From Cyanobacteria bacterium Co-bin13 (GTDB lineage Bacteria > Cyanobacteriota > Cyanobacteriia > Phormidesmidales > Phormidesmidaceae), in NCBI GenBank assembly GCA_014534385.1, contig JACVRP010000126.1, forward strand, positions 1 to 9,029: a DNA stretch of 9,029 nucleotides, given 5' to 3'. This document shows, one piece after another, positions 1-5,692 of this stretch (position 1 is its first letter; every line of letters starts with the position of its first letter). The position numbers and the translations under genes were made by a program. Below the pieces are notes generated by a model. It ran no database searches. It saw only the letters and a list, made by a program, of their open reading frames with translations, and was not told the DNA's origin.

Positions 1-71
1 GGGGGTCTCTGGCTCGTCAGGGCGGAGGCGCGGCTGTCGTTCCTGTTCATTCTGCTCAGATGGCGCTTTGA
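1..71 (+). CDS. C-terminal tail of an unidentified upstream gene (partial)
   Basis: In the frame starting at base 3 there are 22 sense codons and then TGA at 69-71. They read GSLARQGGGAAVVPVHSAQM followed by A and L. The start lies outside the window. The fragment is too short to assign to a family and I do not recognise it. The main support is its placement: its stop overlaps the TTG start of the acetyltransferase (TTGA at 68-71), an arrangement common between co-transcribed genes. The acetyltransferase frame is also open to the window edge, so openness alone does not show that this is a gene. Confidence 0.35.
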   Translation, partial: GSLARQGGGAAVVPVHSAQMAL

Positions 72-523
72 GGGACTTTCCTTTTTTAGGAATAAGGTTT
101 CAGCAGATTTGCTTTGGTTCACCTGAGTATGGGCTGGCGTGTGAGCTGCGCGATCGCATTCTCCGGGCTCCTCTGGGCCTCACGCTTTCTGCACAAGATC
201 TGGCCAACGAGGATCAGGCGCTGCATTTTGGTCTGTTTACGGCTGAGGATGTTTTGATAGCCTGTGTTGTGGCTGCTCTGCTTGATCCGCTTACGGTCAA
301 GCTGCGGCAGATGGTGGTTGAACCGGCGCATCAGGGGCAGGGCTACGGTAAAGCCTTGCTGGAGCAGGTTGAGGTGGTTTTGCAGCAGCGCGGGGTGCGG
401 CGGGTGGTGCTGCATGGGCGAAAGACGGCGATTGGGTTTTATCAGAGGCTGGGATATCGGGTTGAGGGGCCGGAGTTTGTTGAGGTGACGGTGCCTCACT
501 ATCGTATGGAGAAATTGCTTTAG
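68..523 (+). CDS. GNAT family N-acetyltransferase
   Basis: A 151-residue protein of the GNAT fold, which moves an acyl group from acyl-CoA to an amine; the substrate is unknown. The acetyl-CoA pyrophosphate-binding motif is QGQGYG at residues 89-94, preceded by the usual strand (LRQMVVEP, 79-86) and followed by the helix KALLEQVE. The C-terminal half has the FYQRLGY signature near residues 124-130, typical of the last conserved GNAT segment. The N-terminal FGSPEYGLACELRDRILRAPLGL resembles small stand-alone GNAT proteins common in bacteria, and the length is usual for a single-domain enzyme. The start is uncertain. TTG at 68 is the only ATG/GTG/TTG codon in frame ahead of the conserved region, and it overlaps the preceding TGA, suggesting translational coupling; no Shine-Dalgarno sequence lies close by. 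The frame is also open to the window edge. It converges on ttcA. Confidence 0.82.
   Translation: MRDFPFLGIRFQQICFGSPEYGLACELRDRILRAPLGLTLSAQDLANEDQALHFGLFTAEDVLIACVVAALLDPLTVKLRQMVVEPAHQGQGYGKALLEQVEVVLQQRGVRRVVLHGRKTAIGFYQRLGYRVEGPEFVEVTVPHYRMEKLL
150..157. repeat. HIP1 octamer GCGATCGC
   Basis: First of eight copies of the octameric palindrome HIP1 that I found by reading. The others begin at 2431, 3736, 4283, 5174, 5450, 5564 and 5597. HIP1 is highly over-represented in many cyanobacterial genomes, so its density is the simplest taxonomic marker here. All eight copies lie inside coding sequence. Confidence 0.9.
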
Positions 524-631
524 GGTTGGAGCCGCCTTAATACTGTGGTTGGTGGGTAGCGTGGGGGGTGTAGACGAAGGTTGCTGCTGCGCTTTGAGAC
601 TTGGCCCGGGGCCTTCCCCCGGACCCCGCTT

Positions 632-655
632 TTTGGGGGCCCAGGCTCCCCCAAA
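632..655. other. Perfect 8-bp GC-rich stem-loop in convergent spacer
   Basis: TTTGGGGG (632-639) and CCCCCAAA (648-655) are perfect inverted repeats around the loop CCCAGGCT. The structure sits about 110 nt past the acetyltransferase stop and about 135 nt past the ttcA stop, so it could act as a two-way transcription barrier. On the plus strand it is followed by a C-run and on the minus strand by A residues, not a U-tract. It is therefore not a standard intrinsic terminator. Confidence 0.45.
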
Positions 656-727
656 CCCCCCGAAAGGGATTGTTTGTGGGCGGCTATAGATAGATTGGTG
701 ATCCAGGGGTAGTGCGGCAGAGGCTTT

Positions 728-785
728 CTCTTGAAATGGAAGGGTTGTCGCCTCTTGAAATGGAAGGGTAATTGCCTTTTGAGAC
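728..785. repeat. 24-nt tandem repeat, two copies plus a degenerate third
   Basis: CTCTTGAAATGGAAGGGT occurs exactly at 728-745 and again at 752-769, giving a 24-nt period; the 6-nt tails that complete each unit are partly conserved. A third, truncated copy starts at 776 (CTTTTGAGAC) and matches the first ten bases at seven positions. The array ends just before the ttcA stop codon on the opposite strand. Confidence 0.85.
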
Positions 786-790
786 AGGGG

Positions 791-1693
791 CTACCGGGTG
801 AGGGAGAGGATGGGGTCAAATTCGGCTTCTAGGGCGAGTTCTTGGGTGGCGAGTTCGCTGTCGTTTGAGGGGCCTGTGGGGGCTTGCTCGGCGGCGCGGA
901 GGGCTTCTAGGCCGGCGAAGTTAAACAGGGTGGGGTCGGCTAGCTGAGATGGGGCGACGTTTTGCAGGCTGTGAAATAGGGTTTCTATGCGGCCTGGCCA
1001 CTGGCGCTCCCAGTCTTGCAGCATTTGCTTGATCTGGGCTCTTTGCAGGTTTTCTTGGGAGCCGCAGAGGGTGCAGGGAATGATGGGGAACTGGCGCTGG
1101 CGGGCGTAGCGGGCGATGTCTTTTTCGGGGCAGTAGGCGAGGGGCCGAATGACGATGTGCTGGTGGTCGTCGGTCAGCAGCTTGGGCGGCATGGTTTTTA
1201 GCCGTCCGCCGTGAAACAGGTTGAGAAATAGCGTTTCTACCATGTCGTCTCGGTGGTGGCCGAGGGCGATTTTGGTAGCCCCTTCTTCGGCAGCAACCCG
1301 GTAGAGTACGCCTCGGCGCAGGCGGGAGCACAGGCTGCACATCGTCTTGCCTTCGGGAATAACGCGCTTGACGGTGCTGTAGGTGTCTTGCTCGACAATG
1401 CGGTAGGGCACGCCGATAGCCTCAAAATACTCCGGCAAAACGTGGGCCGGAAAACCGGGCTGCTTTTGGTCCAGGTTGACCGCCAGAATCTCGAAGTGGA
1501 CGGGGGCGCTGCGCTGGAGCAATAGCAGGATGTCGAGCAGAGTATGGGAGTCTTTGCCGCCGGAGAGGCAGACCATGACTTTGTCCCCATCCTGGATCAT
1601 GTCGTAGTCGTGGATGGCTTTGCCAACCTGCCCTCGCAGCCACGACTGCAGCTTCTTAAAGCTTTTGGAGGTGGGAATTTTCACCTCGTCCAT
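791..1693 (-). CDS. ttcA: tRNA 2-thiocytidine(32) synthetase TtcA
   Basis: A cytoplasmic PP-loop ATPase that adenylates C32 of certain tRNAs and, with an Fe-S cluster, replaces oxygen by sulfur to give s2C32. Counting from the ATG at 1693 (300 residues), the PP-loop SGGKDS is at 44-49 and the cysteine pair CSLC at 119-122. GHHRDD is at 145-150, and CTLCGSQENLQR begins at 207. CxxC plus the second cysteine of CTLC are the cluster ligands known for the family. Length matches E. coli TtcA (about 311). A GTG at 1717 would add eight residues. I prefer the ATG because AGAGGA lies 7 nt upstream of it and because the candidate promoter would start transcription near 1715, leaving no leader for the GTG. 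The C-terminal 50 residues are acidic and less conserved. It is transcribed divergently from the antiporter gene. Confidence 0.93.
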   Translation of the reverse strand: MDEVKIPTSKSFKKLQSWLRGQVGKAIHDYDMIQDGDKVMVCLSGGKDSHTLLDILLLLQRSAPVHFEILAVNLDQKQPGFPAHVLPEYFEAIGVPYRIVEQDTYSTVKRVIPEGKTMCSLCSRLRRGVLYRVAAEEGATKIALGHHRDDMVETLFLNLFHGGRLKTMPPKLLTDDHQHIVIRPLAYCPEKDIARYARQRQFPIIPCTLCGSQENLQRAQIKQMLQDWERQWPGRIETLFHSLQNVAPSQLADPTLFNFAGLEALRAAEQAPTGPSNDSELATQELALEAEFDPILSLTR

Positions 1694-1705
1694 GAAGGGG
1701 TCCTC

Positions 1706-1716
1706 TGCACAGTGCA
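1706..1716. promoter_or_regulatory. Perfect 5-1-5 inverted repeat at the ttcA 5' end
   Basis: TGCAC-A-GTGCA is a perfect short dyad. It lies 12 nt upstream of the preferred ttcA ATG and close to the transcription start predicted from the candidate promoter. A protein bound here could block initiation, but a dyad this short also arises by chance. Confidence 0.2.
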
Positions 1717-1721
1717 CCTCA

Positions 1722-1751
1722 ATCCTAATCGCCAGTCTAGCCAGGACTCAA
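1722..1751 (-). promoter_or_regulatory. Candidate sigma70-type promoter for ttcA
   Basis: Read on the minus strand, TTGAGT (complement of 1746-1751) is followed after 18 nt by TAGGAT (complement of 1722-1727). Each hexamer matches its consensus at 4 of 6 positions. Transcription would begin near 1715 and leave about 20 nt before the ATG at 1693. The call rests on pattern matching only. Confidence 0.3.
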
Positions 1752-1787
1752 GGGGCTATGAGGCGGATTCTTGACGGGACTTGCTTC

Positions 1788-1793
1788 TATGAT
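1788..1793 (+). promoter_or_regulatory. Possible -10 element for the antiporter gene
   Basis: TATGAT (5 of 6 to TATAAT) lies 64 nt upstream of the antiporter ATG. A TTGACG at 1771-1776 is only 11 nt upstream, too close for a standard -35 box. If real, this would be a -10-dominated promoter, a type known in cyanobacteria. Confidence 0.2.
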
Positions 1794-1857
1794 GGGATGT
1801 CTGGGGAAGAGGAAAGCATTCGTTAAAAGGGGCATCTCCCTATTCGGCTGGAGGGCT

Positions 1858-3990
1858 ATGGACGCGGTACTTGCTTTTTTTCGAGAAAATCCTATCGGTC
1901 TGTTTACTCTGCTGTTGGCGATTATCCTGACCATTCCGCCGCTGTTTAAGCAGCTGCGGCTGCCGGATCTGGTGGGACTGCTGGCGGCAGGGCTGGTGTT
2001 TGGCCCTCATGGGCTGGGCTGGCTCAACAATGAGTCTGAGGCCATGAGCCTGCTTTCAGACATTGGGGTGGTGTATCTGCTGTTTGTGGCCGGTCTAGAA
2101 ATTGACATGGAGGAGTTTCGCAAGATTCGCCACCGCTCAATGGGTTTTGGCCTGCTCACCTTTTCGCTGCCCCTGCTTACGGGCACCCTGATTGGCCGGT
2201 CTTTTGGCTTTGGTTGGAACGCGGCCCTGCTAATGGGGTCGTTGCTGGCCTCCCACACGCCTCTGGGCTATCCGATTGTTCGCAGTTTTGGCGCGGTGCG
2301 CGATGAGTCGGTGATTGTCACCATTGGCGGCACGATCTTTACAGATATTGGGGCGCTGCTGGTGCTGGCCCTGTGTGTGGCCCTCAACACAGGGGACTTA
2401 ACGCTGGCAACGGGGGTACAGCTGCTAGGTGCGATCGCACTCTACGTCTTTATCGTTTTGTTTAGCCTCAACCGGATTGGCCGCGCCTTTTTCCGGCGCA
2501 GCGGCGACAACGAGGGCAACCAGTTTCTGTTTATCCTGCTGGCCCTGTTTCTAGCAGCCGTGGGGGCTGAAGTCGTCGGCATTGAAAAAATTGTGGGGGC
2601 GTTTCTAGCCGGTCTAGCGGTCAACAGCGTGGTGCCAGAAGGTCCGGTGAAGGAAAAGGTGATTTTTGTCGGCAGTGTCCTCTTTATTCCCATCTTTTTT
2701 GTCGATATGGGGCTGCTGATCGACCCGCCTGCCTTTATTCGCACCCTGTCTGCGATTTGGCTGTGCCTGTCGATTGTCGTGGGGCTGATTTCTAGCAAGT
2801 TTGCCGCTGCCTTTTTGACCCGGCTGCTGTACCGCTACAGCTGGCCCCAGACAATGACCATCTGGTCGCTCTCTCTGCCCCAGGTGGCGGCAACGCTAGC
2901 GGCAACGCTAGTCGGCTACCGGGTGGGGCTGCTCAACGACGCCGTACTCAACAGCGTTCTGGTGCTAATGCTGGTCACGGCAACGCTAGGCCCTTTTATC
3001 ACGGCTCAGGCCGTGCCTCGGCTGCTGAAGTCGGCCCCGCCGCGCCCCCTCTCCCCCGACACGACGGGAACGCTGGCTCTCCGGCGAGAGTCCCTGACGC
3101 TGCTGGTTCCCGTGGCCAACCCGCTGACCGAGCAGCCCCTGATTCACCTGGCAGCCCGACTGGTGCAGGGGTCTGGAAAGCTGCTTCCTTTGGCAGTCAC
3201 CATTGCCCATGCCAGCTTGGGCGACGAGCAGCTCACAGAGGATGTGGCCCGCAGCCAACAGCTGCTAGACCGGGCCGAGGAAGCTGCTCAGGTTCTGCAG
3301 GTGCAGGCCCAACCGCTGCTGCGAATTGACGACAACATCGCCCAGGCCATTACCCGATCGGCTCGGGAGCAGCGAACAGACCTGATTTTGATGGGGTGGG
3401 GCAAGACCAATACTCTGCAGACCCGGCTGTTTGGCAGCATCATTGACTCGGTCTGCTGGTCGGCCCACTGCCCGGTTGCAGTTACCCGACTGGTAGACGA
3501 CCCAGGCCGATTCCAGCGCATTTTGGTGCCTTTAAAAGACCTGTCAGAATACGCGATTGAGCAGGTGCAGCTGGCAGAGCGGCTGGCCCTGAGTACCCAG
3601 GGGCAGATCACGCTGCTGCACGTCTACCATCCCCGTACGCCGACGCAGCAGATCGTCGCCTTTAAAGCACAGCTGGCCGAGTGGATTAACGCTCAGCAGA
3701 AGCCGCCTGCCGAGATTGAGCTGGTGCCGTCTACTGCGATCGCACAGGTGATCACCCGCTTCTCACGGGCCCACGACCTGGTGATTCTGCGAACCACCCG
3801 CCGTCAAACCGCTGGCGGCCTGATGGCGGCTAGCGATGTGACCAACCAGCTGGTCGCCGATTTGGCCTGCTCGGTGATGATGCTGAGCGACCCCCCCAAC
3901 CTCGCCCTGCCGCTTTCCCCTTGGTCTAGTGGCCTGAGGCAACCTCCCCCAGAAGATCCCGACGCTTCAGTGACGAGCTTCCTTGCTTGA
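1858..3990 (+). CDS. CPA2-type cation/proton antiporter fused to two Usp domains
   Basis: A 710-residue inner-membrane monovalent cation:proton antiporter (Na+/H+ exchanger domain, CPA2 group) with a cytoplasmic C-terminus. About a dozen hydrophobic segments fill residues 7-390. Recognisable pieces are PDLVGLLAAGLVFGP near the N-terminus, VAGLEIDMEEF, the discontinuous-helix region TPLGYP (134-139), FTDIG with Asp163, and GAFLAGLAVNSVVPEGPVKEK. Usp domain 1 spans about 412-545 and keeps a degenerate nucleotide-binding glycine motif (MGWGKTNTLQTRLFGS). Usp domain 2 spans about 552-680 and lacks that motif. A linker rich in Pro and Arg joins membrane and Usp parts. I chose the ATG at 1858, with GGAGG 3 nt upstream, because MDAVLAFFRENPIGLF begins where related antiporters begin. 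The open frame extends back to a TTG at 1771, but those 29 residues look non-conserved. Ion specificity cannot be read from the sequence. It is divergent from ttcA. Confidence 0.9.
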   Translation: MDAVLAFFRENPIGLFTLLLAIILTIPPLFKQLRLPDLVGLLAAGLVFGPHGLGWLNNESEAMSLLSDIGVVYLLFVAGLEIDMEEFRKIRHRSMGFGLLTFSLPLLTGTLIGRSFGFGWNAALLMGSLLASHTPLGYPIVRSFGAVRDESVIVTIGGTIFTDIGALLVLALCVALNTGDLTLATGVQLLGAIALYVFIVLFSLNRIGRAFFRRSGDNEGNQFLFILLALFLAAVGAEVVGIEKIVGAFLAGLAVNSVVPEGPVKEKVIFVGSVLFIPIFFVDMGLLIDPPAFIRTLSAIWLCLSIVVGLISSKFAAAFLTRLLYRYSWPQTMTIWSLSLPQVAATLAATLVGYRVGLLNDAVLNSVLVLMLVTATLGPFITAQAVPRLLKSAPPRPLSPDTTGTLALRRESLTLLVPVANPLTEQPLIHLAARLVQGSGKLLPLAVTIAHASLGDEQLTEDVARSQQLLDRAEEAAQVLQVQAQPLLRIDDNIAQAITRSAREQRTDLILMGWGKTNTLQTRLFGSIIDSVCWSAHCPVAVTRLVDDPGRFQRILVPLKDLSEYAIEQVQLAERLALSTQGQITLLHVYHPRTPTQQIVAFKAQLAEWINAQQKPPAEIELVPSTAIAQVITRFSRAHDLVILRTTRRQTAGGLMAASDVTNQLVADLACSVMMLSDPPNLALPLSPWSSGLRQPPPEDPDASVTSFLA

Positions 3991-4027
3991 TTCGCAGTTC
4001 CCTTTAATGACTTAATAGAACTCACCC

Positions 4028-4064
4028 CGTCAGAGGCGGCCTCGCTGTTGGCAGTCCTCTGACG
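4028..4064 (+). terminator. Stem-loop between antiporter and Hsp70 genes
   Basis: CGTCAGAGG (4028-4036) and CCTCTGACG (4056-4064) form a perfect 9-bp stem around a 19-nt loop; GCC/GGC inside the loop can pair further. It lies 38 nt past the antiporter stop and 29 nt before the Hsp70 ATG. No uridine run follows at once; TTTT appears only around 4080. It may end antiporter transcription, protect the upstream mRNA 3' end, or act as a leader structure of the Hsp70 mRNA. The pairing is certain and the role is inferred. Confidence 0.45.
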
Positions 4065-4092
4065 CTAGTCTGTTTGGGCTTTTCCCTGAGTT

Positions 4093-5682
4093 ATGACCCT
4101 TGCAATTGACTTTGGCACCAGCAATACCGTTGTGGCTCGCTGGAATGCCGCTACCCAGTCTGCCGAAACGCTCACCCTACCCGGCCTGAGCTATAGCCTG
4201 AGCGACAATCCGCCCCTGATTCCCAGCCTGGTCTACGTCGAGCAGGCCAGCACGGGAGCGGTATTGGCCGGGCAGACAGTGCGCGATCGCGGCCTCGATG
4301 TGGTCAGCGACCCCCGCTTTTTCCGCAACTTCAAGCGCGGCATTGGCATTCCCTGGCAGGGGTTCTTGCCTGAGATCGAGGGGCAGAGCATCTCCTTTGA
4401 GCAGGTGGGGCACTGGTTTTTAACCCGTGTGCTGAGCGAGCTTAAAACATCGGCAGGCGCTCTCGATGCCCTCACCTTCACCGTGCCGGTCGATAGCTTT
4501 GAGGCTTACCGCCACTGGCTGGGCCAGCTCTGCGACTCGCTCGACATTCAGCAGGTGCGGATGGTGGATGAGCCCACTGCTGCCGCTCTGGGCTACGGCC
4601 TCAGTGGCGGCAAAACCCTGCTGGTAGTAGACTTTGGCGGCGGCACCCTGGACCTGTCCCTGGTACGCCTGGAGCTGCCGGCTGACCGCAAGCCGCTGGG
4701 GTTTGTGCTGAAGTGGGGCAACCGCTCCCTGGCCGACAGCTCAGCCCAGAAGGTGCAAACCGCCCGCGTGTTTGCCAAGGCCGGAGAGAACCTGGGCGGT
4801 GCCGACATTGATAACTGGCTGGCCGACCACTTTGCAGCCCAGGGGCTGCCCCTTTCACCGCTAACGCTGCGGCTGGCTGAACGGGTCAAAATTGCGCTTT
4901 CTAGTCAGGAGCAGGCCAGCGAAGTTTACTTCAATGACGAAACGCTAGAAACCTTTGAACTTAGCCTGAACCGGGAACAGTTCAACGCGATTTTGCAGCA
5001 GAACCAGTTCTTTGAGCGCCTGGAGAACCGGCTCACGCAGGTCCTTCAACAGGCCCATCGGCAGGGCATCGAAGCCAGCGAGATCGATGCGGTGCTGCTG
5101 GTCGGGGGCACGGCCCAAATTCCGGCAGTGCAGAGCTGGATTAAGGAGTATTTCCCGGCAGAGAAGATTAGGTGCGATCGCCCCTTTGAGGCCATTGCTC
5201 AGGGGGCACTCCAGCTGCAGCAGGGAGTGGCTTTAAAGGACTTTCTCTACCACAGCTACGGCATTCGCTACTGGGACCGCCGCAACAAGCGCCACGGTTG
5301 GCACCCCATCGTCAAGCAGGGCCAGCCCTACCCGATGCCGGACCCTGTGGAGATTACCCTGGGAGCCTCGGTAGAAAAGCAGCCCAGCATTGAGCTGATC
5401 TTGGGAGAGTTGGGCGATGAGACGGGCCGCACTGAGGTCTACTTCGAGGGCGATCGCCTGATCACCCGGCAGGTGAGCCAGGGCAGTACCCAGGTGCAGC
5501 CGCTCAACGACCGCGACGGGGCTCGCACCATTGCCCAACTCATGCCGCCGGGAATGCCGGGTAGCGATCGCATCCGGGTTCAGTTTTTGGTAGATAGCGA
5601 TCGCTTTCTCCGCATCACTGTAGAAGACATTTTTACCGGAGATATCTTGCTGACTAATCAGCCTGTGGTGCAGCTGCGCTGA
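4093..5682 (+). CDS. Short Hsp70-family (DnaK-like) ATPase
   Basis: A 529-residue Hsp70/actin-fold ATPase, probably cytoplasmic. The nucleotide-binding domain is complete: phosphate-1 loop IDFGTSNT (5-12), connect-1 VDEPTAAALGYG (158-169), phosphate-2 VVDFGGGTLDLSL (178-190) and adenosine motif LLVGGTAQIP (335-344). After about residue 380 the sequence departs from DnaK. The usual hydrophobic DVLLLDV-type linker is replaced by LKDFLYHSYGIRYWDRR, and a roughly 140-residue beta-rich segment ends at VVQLR. There is no helical lid and no EEVD-like tail. DnaK is about 640 residues, so this is one of the divergent short Hsp70s found in cyanobacteria, not the housekeeping chaperone. No J-domain protein or GrpE is nearby. 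The ATG at 4093 puts the phosphate-1 loop at its usual position; no clear Shine-Dalgarno is seen. Four of the eight HIP1 sites fall in its last 510 nt. It converges on mlaD across 10 nt. Confidence 0.9.
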   Translation: MTLAIDFGTSNTVVARWNAATQSAETLTLPGLSYSLSDNPPLIPSLVYVEQASTGAVLAGQTVRDRGLDVVSDPRFFRNFKRGIGIPWQGFLPEIEGQSISFEQVGHWFLTRVLSELKTSAGALDALTFTVPVDSFEAYRHWLGQLCDSLDIQQVRMVDEPTAAALGYGLSGGKTLLVVDFGGGTLDLSLVRLELPADRKPLGFVLKWGNRSLADSSAQKVQTARVFAKAGENLGGADIDNWLADHFAAQGLPLSPLTLRLAERVKIALSSQEQASEVYFNDETLETFELSLNREQFNAILQQNQFFERLENRLTQVLQQAHRQGIEASEIDAVLLVGGTAQIPAVQSWIKEYFPAEKIRCDRPFEAIAQGALQLQQGVALKDFLYHSYGIRYWDRRNKRHGWHPIVKQGQPYPMPDPVEITLGASVEKQPSIELILGELGDETGRTEVYFEGDRLITRQVSQGSTQVQPLNDRDGARTIAQLMPPGMPGSDRIRVQFLVDSDRFLRITVEDIFTGDILLTNQPVVQLR

Positions 5683-5692
5683 TGGCCACCAA

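Larger units (their letters stand above)
588..789. repeat. Composite intergenic repeat element with GC-rich hairpins
   Basis: This is most of the spacer between two convergent genes, and it carries several kinds of repeat. Two hairpins are visible. CCGGGG (606-611) pairs with CCCCGG (617-622) around a 5-nt loop. TTTGGGGG (632-639) pairs with CCCCCAAA (648-655) around an 8-nt loop. A 24-nt tandem repeat follows at 728-775. Imperfect 17-bp direct repeats bound the segment: 588-604 and 773-789 match at 13 of 17 positions and share TTTGAGAC. No credible protein is encoded. The GC-rich hairpin part resembles palindromic intergenic repeats often seen in cyanobacterial genomes (general recollection, not checked). 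It might also help end transcription from both sides, although neither hairpin is followed by a T-run. Confidence 0.55.

Noticed and set aside
119..499. 126-residue minus-strand open frame opposite the acetyltransferase
   Set aside because: The plus strand carries clear GNAT motifs; the minus-strand product is Pro/His/Asn/Arg-rich with no recognisable domain.
728..785. CRISPR-like array
   Set aside because: The repeat is 18 nt with 6-nt gaps and only two full copies. Spacers are far too short and no cas genes are present.
520..819. 99-residue minus-strand open frame containing an 8-residue repeat
   Set aside because: Its repeat is just the 24-nt tandem DNA repeat translated, and the rest covers the GC-rich hairpins. 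It overlaps the ttcA 3' end in another frame and has no plausible ribosome site.
1771..1857. 29-residue N-terminal extension of the antiporter from a TTG
   Set aside because: The extra residues are not like antiporter N-termini, and the ATG at 1858 with GGAGG just upstream begins where the family begins.
4021..4092. Possible tRNA or riboswitch between antiporter and Hsp70 genes
   Set aside because: Only one stem is evident; there is no cloverleaf, no T-loop GTTC-type motif and no known riboswitch core.
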